Part shown: positions 56,298 to 64,000 of the stretch, piece by piece
How positions within the stretch are numbered: the stretch's first letter is position 1
Layout: each line of letters opens with the position of its first letter
Source of the DNA: Phenylobacterium montanum
GTDB taxonomy: Bacteria; Pseudomonadota; Alphaproteobacteria; Caulobacterales; Caulobacteraceae
DNA length: 64,000 nucleotides
Assembly (NCBI RefSeq): GCF_018135625.1
Contig: NZ_CP073078.1
Span: forward strand, 4,124,501-4,188,500
Reading direction: 5' to 3'
Notes under the pieces: model-generated
Seen by the model: only the letters and a program-made list of their open reading frames with translations
Database searches by the model: none
Told to the model about the DNA's origin: nothing
Position numbers and translations under genes: made by a program

Positions 56298-57122
56298 TCA
56301 TCTTTGACCGCAGGCTTGTCTAGCATTGAAGTTCACCGTGATCCTGGGGCCATAGAGCTGGTGCGGCAGGTTCTGGAACGGCGCCGCCTGGCCGACGGCG
56401 CTCTTGGCGCGGTCAGAGGCCGCACGCATCACCGGATCGCTGGCGCCGTCGCCGGAAGACTGCACGTCACCGAGCACGCCGCCATTGGGGGCCAGGCGGA
56501 AGCTGACCTTGATATTGGCGTCGGCCCCGCCTGAAACGTCGCAATTAGGGTTCCAGATCCGTTGCAGCTCGGCGGCCATCGAGGCGAGGGCTCCTGTGGA
56601 GGCCACGTCGCTGGCGCCGGCGGTGGCCTGGGCCTGGACGGCGGTGGCGGGTTTGGGCGGGCCCTTGGCGGCCGAGGACTTCTGGGCGCCGGCCGCGCGC
56701 TTGGCGGCGGGGGCCAGGCTCTTGGCCAGGGCGTCGAGGTCCAGGCTCTTCTCTTCCTTGGCCGGCTGGGGCTTCTGCGGCGAGGGCGCTGGCTTGGGCG
56801 GCGCCGGGACCGGCTTGGCCGGCGGAGGCTTGGGCTGCGGCGGCGCCGGCTGGGGCACGGGCGCCGGTTCGGGCGCGGCAGTCTGGGCCGGGGCCTGCGG
56901 CGTGGGCTCGGGCGTCTGAGCCGGCGAGACGTCCGGCGACTGAGCGGCGTTCTTCAGCGCGCCTTGCTCTTCCGAGGTGATCAGGGTCACCGGCACCACG
57001 TCGCCCATCTTCAAGGGGTGGCTCAGCCAGGGCAGGGCGAGCAGGCCGAACGCCAGCACCGCTGCGTGGAGCAGGACCGAGCCGGCCGCCGCCGGAAGCT
57101 GCGAGGAGCGCTCGCGCGTCAT
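56298..57122 (-). CDS. tolA: TolA-like energy-transducing protein
   Basis: Inner-membrane protein that spans the periplasm and transmits proton-motive force from TolQR to Pal. The 274 residues have one N-terminal membrane span ([17 protein letters not shown]), a long Pro/Ala/Lys/Gln linker (about 60-185) in place of the E. coli helical stalk, and a small C-terminal TonB/TolA domain ([32 protein letters not shown]). It sits between tolR and tolB; the 4-base overlap with tolR supports coupling. The identity comes mainly from layout and fold; sequence conservation is low, as usual. Confidence 0.9.
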   Translation of the reverse strand: MTRERSSQLPAAAGSVLLHAAVLAFGLLALPWLSHPLKMGDVVPVTLITSEEQGALKNAAQSPDVSPAQTPEPTPQAPAQTAAPEPAPVPQPAPPQPKPPPAKPVPAPPKPAPSPQKPQPAKEEKSLDLDALAKSLAPAAKRAAGAQKSSAAKGPPKPATAVQAQATAGASDVASTGALASMAAELQRIWNPNCDVSGGADANIKVSFRLAPNGGVLGDVQSSGDGASDPVMRAASDRAKSAVGQAAPFQNLPHQLYGPRITVNFNARQACGQR

Positions 57123-57628
57123 CAGTGGGCTCCGTAGCCCTCGTTGCCCGGCAAGGGGGCGACCTTTTCAAGGCCGGAGGATGGCCCGCCGGTGTCGGTC
57201 ATGAGGCCGATCGAGGTGAAGCCCGAGGCCGAGAGGCTGGCCATCACCTGGGCGACGATGGCGTAGGGGGCCTTGCCGTCGGCCCGCACATAGACCGGCT
57301 TTTGCGTCCCGCTGTCGGCCAGGGCCCTCATGCGCGGGGCGAGGTCGGCGAAGGGCACTTCGGTGGCCTGCAGGAACAGGATCCCGTCGGCGCGGATGGT
57401 CACGGTCAGGGGCTCGTTGGGATTGCTGAGCGGATTGGCCTCGGTCTTGGGCAGCTCCACCGGCACCCCGGCGGTGAGCAGGGGGGCGGAGACCATGAAG
57501 ATGATCAGCAGCACCAACATCACGTCCACCAGGGGCGTGACGTTGATCTCGGCCAGGGCGCGGCGGCCGCGGCCTCTGCCCCTGCGCCGGCCGCGCCGGG
57601 CGTCGGAGGAGTCGAGCGAAAGGGCCAT
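57122..57628 (-). CDS. tolR: Biopolymer transporter TolR (ExbD family)
   Basis: Part of the TolQR proton channel. The 168 residues have a basic N-terminus ([14 protein letters not shown]), the single membrane span with the conserved proton-carrying Asp35 in VTPLVDVMLVLLIIFMVSAP, and a periplasmic ExbD/TolR domain with VELPKTEANPLSNPNEPL. The basic, Arg-rich start is longer than in enteric TolR. It lies 6 bases after tolQ and overlaps tolA. Confidence 0.95.
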   Translation of the reverse strand: MALSLDSSDARRGRRRGRGRGRRALAEINVTPLVDVMLVLLIIFMVSAPLLTAGVPVELPKTEANPLSNPNEPLTVTIRADGILFLQATEVPFADLAPRMRALADSGTQKPVYVRADGKAPYAIVAQVMASLSASGFTSIGLMTDTGGPSSGLEKVAPLPGNEGYGAH

Positions 57629-57634
57629 GCCGGA

Positions 57635-58339
57635 TCAGCCCCGCTCGGACAGGCGCTTGGCGATCGCCGCCGCCAGTTCGTCGGCGAAGCCGCCCAGCCG
57701 GTCGGCGAACTTGCCGGCGTCGGCGGAGAACTTGTTGTAGAAGATGTAGGCCGGGATGGCCGCGGCCAGGCCCACGGCGGTGGCGAACAGAGCCTCGGCG
57801 ATCGAGGGGGCCACCACGGCCAGGCTGGTGTTCTTCTGGGCGGCGATCGACTGGAAGGCGTGCATGATGCCCCAGACGGTGCCGAACAGGCCGATGAACG
57901 GCGAGGCGGTGGCGACGATGGCCAGGGAGCTCAACCCCGCCTCGACCCGGGCGCTCTCGCGGGCGACGATGATATCCATGCCGCGGTCGATACGCTGCAT
58001 CAGGAACGCGACCTGGCTTTCGTCCATGGCCGCGCGGCGGCTCTCGCGCCAGGTGCGCATGGCCAGCTGCAGGATGCGCGGCATGGCGCCGGCGGGGTTC
58101 TCGCCGGCCTCGGCGGCGATGTCGTCCAGCGGCCGGCCGGAGCCGACCTTGTCCTCGAACTGGTCGGCTTCCTTGTTCAGGGCCGAGAAGCGGAACCACT
58201 TGTCGATGATCACGGTCCAGGACCACAGCGAGGCAAGGACCAGGCCGACCATCACGCCCTTGACCACCCAGTCGGCGCGCATGAACACCGAAATGATCGA
58301 GAAGTTGTCGCTGCTCAGGGTGCTCTGGACCGCATCCAT
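57635..58339 (-). CDS. tolQ: Biopolymer transporter TolQ (ExbB family)
   Basis: Channel partner of TolR. The 234 residues have three membrane helices: about 23-43 (DWVVKGVMVGLVLASLWSWT), and two after a long cytosolic loop (SLAIVATASPFIGLFGTVWG and SIAEALFATAVGLAAAIPAY), with the ExbB/TolQ signature GLFGTVWGIMHAF. It starts at the ATG at 58339 and follows ybgC after a 68-base gap. Confidence 0.96.
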   Translation of the reverse strand: MDAVQSTLSSDNFSIISVFMRADWVVKGVMVGLVLASLWSWTVIIDKWFRFSALNKEADQFEDKVGSGRPLDDIAAEAGENPAGAMPRILQLAMRTWRESRRAAMDESQVAFLMQRIDRGMDIIVARESARVEAGLSSLAIVATASPFIGLFGTVWGIMHAFQSIAAQKNTSLAVVAPSIAEALFATAVGLAAAIPAYIFYNKFSADAGKFADRLGGFADELAAAIAKRLSERG

Positions 58340-58407
58340 AGGCTTGAGGGCTCCGAACTTAAGGCCTGTGCGGGCGATGCCCGGCCGAGGTGGTGAAACT
58401 AAGGCGG

Positions 58408-58854
58408 CTATTTTGCAAGCCAGGGAGAAATGGCTTCGACCAGACCCGCCGGCGGCTTGCGCGGGCGACCGCTGAGGCTGATGCAGGCGGCCTCGACCGC
58501 GGCCTGAGCGATCAGGGTCTCGGCCCGCAGGATCTTCTGGCTGATCATCAGGCGGGGACCCTTGACGGTGTCATAGGTGGTGCGGACCTCGAGCGCGTCA
58601 TCGATCCGCGCCGGCTGGCGAAAGTCGATGGCCAGGCGCGTGACCACGAAGGCGGCGGGATCGTCGCGCTCCAGGAGGTCGGTATGGCTGACGCCGGCCA
58701 CGCGCAGGAAGTCTGAGCGGCCGCGCTCGAAATAGCGGACATAGTTGGCGTGATAGACCACCCCCGTGAAGTCGGTGTCCTCGTAATAGACGCGGACCGG
58801 CAGCACGTGTTCCCGGCCTTCGAAGATCCCGGCGGTAGGGGCGGTCATGATCAC
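58408..58854 (-). CDS. ybgC: Tol-Pal system-associated acyl-CoA thioesterase YbgC
   Basis: Hot-dog fold thioesterase of 148 residues, with the 4-hydroxybenzoyl-CoA thioesterase active-site segment [20 protein letters not shown] (Asp27), followed by [10 protein letters not shown]. The first gene of the Tol-Pal cluster in many proteobacteria. It overlaps the ruvB stop (ATGA), so the ruvCAB and tol genes are read as one array. Its cellular substrate is unsettled even in E. coli. Confidence 0.93.
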   Translation of the reverse strand: MIMTAPTAGIFEGREHVLPVRVYYEDTDFTGVVYHANYVRYFERGRSDFLRVAGVSHTDLLERDDPAAFVVTRLAIDFRQPARIDDALEVRTTYDTVKGPRLMISQKILRAETLIAQAAVEAACISLSGRPRKPPAGLVEAISPWLAK

Positions 58855-59879
58855 TCCCCGTCGAACAGCCCCGCCTGCCCCTTGGGCGCCGGGGGCGGGA
58901 TGAGGCCGATGTGGGTGTAGGCTCTCGCAGCGGCGATGCGGCCGCGGGGGGTGCGCTGGATGAAGCCCTGCTGCATCAGATAGGGCTCGATCACGTCCTC
59001 GACCGCGTCGCGCGCCTCGGCGATGGCGTAGGCCAGGGTCTCGACCCCGGCGGGTCCGCCGCCATAGTGCTCGATCAGGCAGCGCAGGTAGCGGCGGTCG
59101 AGGCTGTCCAGCCCCGCCTCGTCCACCTCGAGCCGGGCCAGGGCGCGCGAGGCGCTGGAACGGTCGATGGCCTTGGCCCCCTCCGCCTCGGAGAAGTCGC
59201 GCACCCGGCGCAAGAGGCGCCCGGCGACGCGGGGCGTGCCGCGCGAGCGGGCGGCGATCTCGGCCGCGCCTTCGGGCGTCAGTTCGGCCCCCATCTTGCG
59301 CGAGGCGTGGTTCAGGACCCGCTGCAGTTCCTCGGGCGTATAGAATTCCAGCCGCAGCGGAATGCCGAAGCGGTCGCGCAAAGGCGTAGCCAGAAGGCCC
59401 GCGCGGGTCGTGGCCGCGACCAGGGTGAAGGGCTCCAGGTCGATGCGGATCGACCGCGCCGAGGGGCCCTCGCCGATGATCAGGTCGAGGACGTGGTCCT
59501 CCATGGCCGGATAGAGGATCTCCTCCACGGTCGAGGCCAGGCGGTGGATCTCGTCGATGAACAGGACGTCGTTGCGTTCGAGATTGGTCAGGATGGCGGC
59601 GAGGTCGCCGGCCTTGGCCAGCACCGGGCCGCTGGTGGCGCGGAAGTTCACGCCAAGCTCGCGGGCGACGATCTGGGCCAGGGTGGTCTTGCCGAGGCCG
59701 GGCGGCCCAAACAGCAGCACGTGGTCCAGGGCCTCGCCGCGGCCACGCGCGGCCTCGATGAAGATCTTCAGATTGGCCTTGATCGGCTCCTGGCCGACGA
59801 ACTCGGCGAAGGTCTGGGGCCGCATGGCGCGGTCGTGGCCTTCGGCCTCCTGCGGCTCGCCGGAGAGAATGCGGGTCAC
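58851..59879 (-). CDS. ruvB: Holliday junction branch migration DNA helicase RuvB
   Basis: AAA+ motor that drives branch migration with RuvA. The 342 residues start at a GTG overlapping the ruvA stop (GTGA). Motifs: [20 protein letters not shown], Walker [13 protein letters not shown] (58-66), Walker [11 protein letters not shown], sensor-1 [12 protein letters not shown] and the winged-helix C-terminal domain with [12 protein letters not shown]. All length and order features match the family. Confidence 0.98.
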   Translation of the reverse strand: MTRILSGEPQEAEGHDRAMRPQTFAEFVGQEPIKANLKIFIEAARGRGEALDHVLLFGPPGLGKTTLAQIVARELGVNFRATSGPVLAKAGDLAAILTNLERNDVLFIDEIHRLASTVEEILYPAMEDHVLDLIIGEGPSARSIRIDLEPFTLVAATTRAGLLATPLRDRFGIPLRLEFYTPEELQRVLNHASRKMGAELTPEGAAEIAARSRGTPRVAGRLLRRVRDFSEAEGAKAIDRSSASRALARLEVDEAGLDSLDRRYLRCLIEHYGGGPAGVETLAYAIAEARDAVEDVIEPYLMQQGFIQRTPRGRIAAARAYTHIGLIPPPAPKGQAGLFDGE

Positions 59880-60487
59880 CGGCCGAGCTCCTGCAGGGCG
59901 GCCTTGATCAGGGCCCGCTCATCGGCGCCCTCGCCCAGGCGGTCCTGGGCCTGCTCCACATGCCTCCGCGCCTGGGCCTCGGCCACGCCCAGGCCCATCA
60001 GGGCCGCGACCGCCTCGCCCGAGGCGGTGGGCTGGGCGGCGGCCCTGGCTGCCAGCGCCGGGACGCCCATGACGGGGCTGTCGCTGATCGGCTTGTCCTT
60101 CAGCTCGGTGATGATGCGCAGGGCCAGCTTCGGCCCTACGCCCTGCGCGCGGCCCACCGCGGCCTTGTCCTCGCGGGCGACGGCGCCGGCCAGTTCGCCC
60201 GGCGTGAGCACGTCCAGCACCCCCAGCGCCGCCTTGGGCCCGACGCCCTGGATGCTCTGCAGGATGACGAAGGCGCGACGCTCCTCGCGGGTCAGAAAGC
60301 CATAGAGGCGTGGGCCGGTGGCCTCGGCCCAGTGATGCTCCACGTGCACCAGGGCCTCGCCCCCCGGCGGCGGCAGGCGCGACAGGGTCTTCGAGCCGCA
60401 GCGGACCACATAGCCCACCCCGCCGACGTCGATCAGCGCCTCTTCCTCGCCAATCTCGGCCACCAGGCCCGTAAGGCGTCCGATCAT
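59876..60487 (-). CDS. ruvA: Holliday junction branch migration protein RuvA
   Basis: Tetrameric junction-binding subunit. The 203 residues have the OB fold ([20 protein letters not shown]), tandem HhH motifs ([17 protein letters not shown] and [19 protein letters not shown]), a flexible linker and domain III ([18 protein letters not shown]). The start overlaps the ruvC stop (ATGA). Confidence 0.97.
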   Translation of the reverse strand: MIGRLTGLVAEIGEEEALIDVGGVGYVVRCGSKTLSRLPPPGGEALVHVEHHWAEATGPRLYGFLTREERRAFVILQSIQGVGPKAALGVLDVLTPGELAGAVAREDKAAVGRAQGVGPKLALRIITELKDKPISDSPVMGVPALAARAAAQPTASGEAVAALMGLGVAEAQARRHVEQAQDRLGEGADERALIKAALQELGR

Positions 60488-60987
60488 GCGGCGGCTCCGA
60501 TGCGGCGCGCTCGGCGGGCATGGGCGTGGGCGATGGCGACGGCCAGGGCGTCGGCGGCGTCGGCCGTCGGGCCGCCGGCGCCGGGCAGGAGGCGGGCGAT
60601 CATGAAGGCGACCTGGTCCTTGTCGGCGCCACCCGTGCCGACCACCGCCTTCTTGACCACCTTGGCGGCGTATTCCGCCACCGGGATGCCGGCCTGGGCG
60701 GGGGCGATCATGGCCGCGGCGCGGGCGTGGCCGAGCTTCAGGGTCGAAGCGCCGTTGGCGGTGGCGAAGGTCTCTTCGATCGCGGCCTCGTGCGGGTGAT
60801 GGGTTTCGACGATGGCGGAGACCTCACGGAACAGCCAGACCAGCCGCTCGGCGAGGGACAGGGTGTCCTTAGGCGCGATCACCCCGTGGGCGATGTGGGT
60901 GAGGCGCGAGCCCTCCACCGACACCACGCCCCAGCCGGTGCGGCGCAGCCCGGGGTCCAGGCCAAGGATGCGAATCGCGTTCGTCAT
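60484..60987 (-). CDS. ruvC: Crossover junction endodeoxyribonuclease RuvC
   Basis: Dimeric resolvase of Holliday junctions. From the ATG at 60987 the 167 residues begin [20 protein letters not shown] (first catalytic Asp); the catalytic Glu lies in [16 protein letters not shown] and the last Asp residues in [17 protein letters not shown] longer in-frame start at 61071 reaches into the AT-rich regulatory region and is rejected. Three CtrA-type boxes lie 54-140 bases upstream. Confidence 0.97.
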   Translation of the reverse strand: MTNAIRILGLDPGLRRTGWGVVSVEGSRLTHIAHGVIAPKDTLSLAERLVWLFREVSAIVETHHPHEAAIEETFATANGASTLKLGHARAAAMIAPAQAGIPVAEYAAKVVKKAVVGTGGADKDQVAFMIARLLPGAGGPTADAADALAVAIAHAHARRARRIGAAA

Positions 60988-61040
60988 GTGTTCCCAACCA
61001 TCGCCCGGAGACGGCCTCCTGGCAAAGGCGGATTTTTCGG

Positions 61041-61127
61041 TTAACCAGCCCTTAAAGAACGTGGTTATCAAAAGGTTAAAACAAAGTGTGAACAGGGCCT
61101 GAAAAATTATGGTTAACGACAGGTTAA
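61041..61127. promoter_or_regulatory. Cluster of three CtrA-type binding sites upstream of ruvC
   Basis: TTAACCAGCCCTTAA (61041-61055) and TTAACGACAGGTTAA (61113-61127) are exact TTAA-N7-TTAA sites; TTATCAAAAGGTTAA (61065-61079) has one mismatch. TTAA is otherwise rare in this GC-rich window. The sites lie between divergent ruvC and the small protein gene at 61276, nearer to ruvC. In Caulobacter this spacing is the CtrA consensus; regulation here is inferred. Confidence 0.7.
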
Positions 61128-61275
61128 CGCGTACGGAAGGTGGGATTCTACGTTAACTTTTAAGGGCCTGCCATTTGGGGAGCGGGCGCCTGCCTGTGAC
61201 GTGAGGGTCACAAATGATCCCTGTTTGTTCCGATATCGCTGGCGGGCATGGCGTGCGCGGGCTGGGGCCCCTATC

Positions 61276-61485
61276 ATGCGGCCCATGGAAACCCCGGAAG
61301 AAATCAGAACGCGGTGGCGGTATCTGCGCGACCTGCTCATCGACCAGTTGGGTCGGTTCGAGAGCGGCGCCCTGCGCCTGCACTCCAACGACCTGGACGT
61401 CAGCGTCGGCGCCATCGCCAAGCTGAAGCAGAACATACTCGACTTCGATCAGATGATCTCGAGGAGCGAGGCGCGCGAGCTCTGA
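61276..61485 (+). CDS. Small hypothetical protein
   Basis: A 69-residue protein, MRPMETPEEIRTRW..., rich in charged residues and apparently one helical domain (RYLRDLLIDQLGRFESGAL, RLHSNDLDVSVGAIAKLKQN). No known family comes to mind. Met codons at 61276 and 61285 are both possible starts; an upstream in-frame start at 61201 gives a Cys/Arg-rich, implausible N-terminus. It is divergent from ruvC across the CtrA-type boxes and converges on yebC. Protein-like codon use supports coding. Confidence 0.6.
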   Translation: MRPMETPEEIRTRWRYLRDLLIDQLGRFESGALRLHSNDLDVSVGAIAKLKQNILDFDQMISRSEAREL

Positions 61486-61506
61486 ACCCCGCGGGCGGCC
61501 GGGGGC

Positions 61507-62250
61507 TTACCCCCAGCTGGCCAGCTGCTCGTCGGTGAAGTCGGCGTTGGTGTAGACGGTCTGGACGTCGTCTTCGTCGTCCAGGGCGTCGATCAGCTTG
61601 AACAGGGTGGTCGCGTCGTCCGAGGACACCGGCGTCAAGGTCTTGGGCCGCCAGACGATGGCGGTGGACTTGGCGGCGCCCAGGCCGGCTTCGAGGGCCT
61701 CGATCACCGCGTTCAGGTCCTCGAAGGCGGTGAAGATGGTGTGGCCTTCTTCGTCGGACTCCACGTCCTGGGCGCCGGCCTCGATGGCGGCCTCCATGAT
61801 CGCGTCCTCCGAGCCGGCCTCGGCGGGATAGACGATCTGGCCCAGGCGCTCGAACATGAACGAGACCGAGCCGGTTTCGCCGAGATTGCCGCCGTTCTTG
61901 GAGAACAGCGAGCGCACCTGGGCGGCGGCGCGGTTGCGATTGTCGGACAGCACCTCGACAATCACCCCGATGCCGCCGGGGCCGAAACCTTCGTAGCGGA
62001 TCTCTTCGTAGTTGTCGGTCTCGCCGCCGGCCGCCTTCTTGATCGCGCGCTCGATGTTGTCGCGCGGCATGGATTCGGCCCTGGCGTTGTTGATCGCCAG
62101 GCGCAGGCGGGCGTTGGCGGCGGGGTCGGGCAGGCCCTGCTTGGCGGCCAGGGTGATGTCGCGCGAGAGCTTGGAGAACAGCTTGGAGCGCTTCTTGTCC
62201 TGGGCGCCCTTGCGGAACTGAATGTTCTTGAATTTTGAGTGGCCGGCCAT
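61507..62250 (-). CDS. YebC/PmpR family DNA-binding regulator
   Basis: A 247-residue TACO1/YebC family protein (transcription and translation-associated regulator). It begins [20 protein letters not shown], the family's hallmark, and continues with [71 protein letters not shown]. In several bacteria the gene neighbours ruvCAB, as here. The exact role is debated; recent work links members to ribosome stalling relief. Confidence 0.95.
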   Translation of the reverse strand: MAGHSKFKNIQFRKGAQDKKRSKLFSKLSRDITLAAKQGLPDPAANARLRLAINNARAESMPRDNIERAIKKAAGGETDNYEEIRYEGFGPGGIGVIVEVLSDNRNRAAAQVRSLFSKNGGNLGETGSVSFMFERLGQIVYPAEAGSEDAIMEAAIEAGAQDVESDEEGHTIFTAFEDLNAVIEALEAGLGAAKSTAIVWRPKTLTPVSSDDATTLFKLIDALDDEDDVQTVYTNADFTDEQLASWG

Positions 62251-62364
62251 GGGGACCTTAGGTCGTGGTCTGAAACGAAAGTGGCGGGGCTTCTAGCGCC
62301 TCGGGCGCCGAAAGGCCATAGCGGGCGGCTTTCCTTCACGGCCGGGCCGCGCTATCGCCTGGGC

Positions 62365-63171
62365 ATGACCCCCTCATCTCCAGGCCGCGTCCTCGTCATC
62401 GCCGGATCGGATTCCGGCGGCGGGGCGGGGATCCAGGGCGATATAAAGACCATCACCGCGCTGGGCGGCTATGCGGCGACGGCGATCACCGCGATCACCG
62501 CGCAGAACAGCCTGGGCGTCTCGGCGATCCAGCGGATCGAGCCCGAGATGGTCGAACTGCAGGCCCGCGCGGTTCTGGCCGACATCGGCGCCGACGCGAT
62601 CAAGACCGGAATGCTGGGCGGCAGGAAGATCGTCGAGGCTGTGGCCGCGCTGATCGACGAGGCCGGGGTCCCGGCGGTGATCGACCCGGTGATGCTGGCC
62701 AAGAGCGGGGCGGCGCTTTTGAAGCCAGGCGCGATCAAGGCGTTCGAGGCCCTGATGGTCCCCCGCGCGGCACTTCTGACCCCGAACGCGCCGGAAGCCG
62801 AGGCCCTGACCGGGCTCAAAGTCGAGGACCTGGACGGCCAGCGCCGGGCGGGCGAGGCGCTGCTGAAACGCGGCGCCAGGGCGGTGCTGATGAAGGGCGG
62901 CCATGTAGCCGGAGCGACGGTCACCGACCTCCTGATCACTCCTGACGGCGAGACCAGCTTCGCCGGCCCCCGGCTCGAGACGCGCCACACCCACGGCACC
63001 GGCTGCGCCCTTGCATCGGCCTGCGCTACCGGCCTGGCCCAGGGCATGTCCCTGGAGGCTGCAGTGGCGCGGGCCTGGGCCTATGTCGGCGAGGCCATCC
63101 GCCAGGCCCCCGGCTTCGGCGGCGGCGCCGGGCCGCTGGATCTTGGCTGGCCGCTGAGGGGCCGGGTTTGA
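62365..63171 (+). CDS. thiD: Hydroxymethylpyrimidine/phosphomethylpyrimidine kinase
   Basis: Thiamine-pathway kinase that phosphorylates HMP and HMP-P. The 268 residues from the ATG at 62365 show VLVIAGSDSGGGAGIQGDIK (9-28), the ribokinase-fold core and the anion-hole motif HTHGTGCALASACATGL near residue 210. A longer in-frame start at 62239 overlaps the divergent yebC leader and is rejected. The stop overlaps the TTG start of the next gene (TTGA). No other thi gene is nearby. Confidence 0.95.
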   Translation: MTPSSPGRVLVIAGSDSGGGAGIQGDIKTITALGGYAATAITAITAQNSLGVSAIQRIEPEMVELQARAVLADIGADAIKTGMLGGRKIVEAVAALIDEAGVPAVIDPVMLAKSGAALLKPGAIKAFEALMVPRAALLTPNAPEAEALTGLKVEDLDGQRRAGEALLKRGARAVLMKGGHVAGATVTDLLITPDGETSFAGPRLETRHTHGTGCALASACATGLAQGMSLEAAVARAWAYVGEAIRQAPGFGGGAGPLDLGWPLRGRV

Positions 63172-63650
63172 GCGATCTCCAGGCCGAGCGCCTGGCCGAG
63201 ATGCTGGCCGCAAGCCCTACGCTGATGCGGGTCCTGACCATCGCCCGGGATCTCGCCCTGCCCGACTGGCGGCTGGTTTCGGGGGCGGTCTATCAGACGG
63301 CCTGGAACGCCCTGACCGGGCGCGCGCCGGACTACGGGATCAAAGACTACGACCTAGTCTATTTCGACGCTGCCGATGTCAGCTACGAGGGCGAGGACGC
63401 GCACATCCGCCGGGCGGCCGCGGCCTGTCCGCCGGATCTGTCGGACAAGGTCGAGGTGAGGAACCAAGCGCGTGTGCACCTGTGGTTCGAGGCCAGGTTC
63501 GGCGAACCCTATGCGCCGCTAGCCTGCACCGACGAGGCGCTGGAGCGGTTCGTCTCCCCGGCCTACGCCGTGGGGGTGCGCTTGGAGGCGGACGGGCGGC
63601 TCGACATCGCCGCCCCCTTCGGCCTGGACGAGTGTTCGCCCTGCGGCTGA
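63168..63650 (+). CDS. Nucleotidyltransferase family protein (DUF925), C-terminus lost by frameshift
   Basis: A 160-residue product of the DUF925/PF06042 nucleotidyltransferase-like family, with RLVSGAVYQTAWNALTGRAP, GIKDYDLVYFDAADVSYEGE, the DYD metal-type pair in DYDLVYFD and VRNQARVHLWFEARFG. It begins at a TTG overlapping the thiD stop. After APFGLDE (about 150-156) the frame runs out in CSPCG and stops. Members normally continue with FALRLRPNP and a WPE-type end, and exactly that sequence exists in another frame directly downstream (63635-63751). One missing base near 63632 explains it, so the product is probably truncated or the base is an assembly error. Confidence 0.75.
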   Translation: MSDLQAERLAEMLAASPTLMRVLTIARDLALPDWRLVSGAVYQTAWNALTGRAPDYGIKDYDLVYFDAADVSYEGEDAHIRRAAAACPPDLSDKVEVRNQARVHLWFEARFGEPYAPLACTDEALERFVSPAYAVGVRLEADGRLDIAAPFGLDECSPCG

Positions 63651-63751
63651 GGCCCAACCCGCGCCGCGGCCTCGCCTCCAGCTGGGCCAGGGTCACCCGC
63701 GGCGTGATCGCGCGCTGGCCCGAGGTCGCGGTCGAGGGGCCGCCGCTTTAG
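63633..63751 (+). pseudogene. Out-of-frame C-terminal remnant of the DUF925 gene
   Basis: Reading from 63632 in the frame of position 63482, the translation is VFALRLRPNPRRGLAS, then SWARVTRGVIARWPEVAVEG, ending at the stop at 63751. FALRLRPNP and RWPEVAVE are typical DUF925 C-terminal sequences and continue the upstream protein with no gap except one base. It has no start or ribosome site of its own. Confidence 0.65.
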
Positions 63752-63791
63752 GGCGTCAGGCCGAGCCAAGCGCCCGAAAGGACTGTCGATC

Positions 63792-63980
63792 CTAAAGCGC
63801 CCGCGCGCGGCGCAGGGTTTCGGCGTCTTCCAGTTGCGAACGCCGCTGGGCGATCTGTGTGTAGATCGTGGTGTCGACCACAACGGTCTGGGTCAGGCAT
63901 TCGATCGCTTCATCAATATCCAGAGGCGCCGGGCCGGCGTCAGGAATCGGCGTGAGGTCGGGATCGATGGGCAGGTCCAT
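63792..63980 (-). CDS. Small hypothetical protein
   Basis: A 62-residue acidic protein (MDLPIDPDLTPIPDAGPAPL, DIDEAIECLTQTVVVDTTI, then a basic C-terminus with QRRSQLEDAETLRRARAL). AGGGACC lies upstream of the ATG at 63980. No family is recognised, and there is no signal peptide or membrane segment. It converges on the DUF925 gene near the window's end, so its wider neighbourhood is not visible. Confidence 0.45.
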   Translation of the reverse strand: MDLPIDPDLTPIPDAGPAPLDIDEAIECLTQTVVVDTTIYTQIAQRRSQLEDAETLRRARAL

Positions 63981-64000
63981 GTCGCAAGGTCCCTCGGTGT

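Noticed and set aside
61195-61212. TGTGAC-N6-GTCACA as a CRP/FNR site
   Set aside because: The TGTGA and TCACA cores are separated by 8 bases instead of 6, so it does not fit the CRP consensus; a simple hairpin is as likely.

Overview
The window is one contiguous stretch of GC-rich alphaproteobacterial chromosome. It carries a GcrA-family cell-cycle regulator, a MucR/Ros regulator, TTAA-N7-TTAA (CtrA-type) sites, the order ruvC-ruvA-ruvB-ybgC-tolQRAB-pal-cpoB-tilS-ftsH-folP, and dciA-like/dsbA/dsbA/smc next to mutY. This points to Caulobacterales, probably Caulobacteraceae (a Caulobacter or Phenylobacterium relative). That placement is inference, because no rRNA gene is present. I see no prophage, insertion sequence, CRISPR array or plasmid module. 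The content is mostly housekeeping and metabolism with some lineage-specific regulators.

Layout. 0-4 kb: a molybdenum-cofactor run (moaD end, moaE, moaB, moaC, moeA) facing an XdhC-type maturation factor. 4-7.6 kb: a degenerate aldo/keto reductase, a PhzF-type isomerase divergent from a MocR regulator with a strong inverted-repeat operator between them, and a GNAT acetyltransferase. 7.6-14.1 kb: smc, two tandem DsbA-like thiol oxidoreductases and a DciA-like DUF721 protein on the minus strand, divergent from mutY. 14-17 kb: a PAS protein, mucR with its terminator, and a DUF2336 protein. 17-26 kb: lipid and alcohol metabolism (enoyl-CoA hydratase, GMC oxidoreductase, MaoC dehydratase, acyl-CoA ligase) interleaved with a DUF442/metallo-beta-lactamase pair and a secreted GH31 glucosidase. 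26-29 kb: pdxH, a minimal J-domain protein, aroC and a stand-alone response regulator. 29.4-31.2 kb: queC-queE-queD for queuosine/7-deazaguanine synthesis. 31.5-35.8 kb: two convergent hybrid histidine kinases. 35.9-39.1 kb: a large exported DUF3857/transglutaminase/TPR protein. 39.2-39.7 kb: tRNA-Gln and tRNA-Pro. 39.8-46 kb: sppA, argD-argF-hslO and an ABC-2 permease. 46.2-49.2 kb: gcrA, a histidine phosphatase and a DUF885 peptidase. 49.2-61 kb: the folP/ftsH/tilS/Tol-Pal/Ruv block, read as a nearly continuous minus-strand array. 61-64 kb: a small conserved-looking protein, yebC, thiD, a frameshifted DUF925 nucleotidyltransferase and a small hypothetical protein.

The best leads are regulatory or gene-integrity signals. 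(i) Three CtrA-type boxes lie within 87 bp upstream of ruvC. (ii) queC appears to start at ATT behind an ideal Shine-Dalgarno. (iii) An imperfect 15-bp inverted repeat sits between phzF and the mocR-type gene. (iv) A single-base frameshift disrupts the DUF925 gene. (v) A CBS-HisKA-REC hybrid kinase has a decayed ATP-binding domain. (vi) Three different long palindromic intergenic elements are present, one inside the arg operon and one overlapping the tRNA-Gln 3' end. I did not find convincing evidence for a wholly new multi-gene system.
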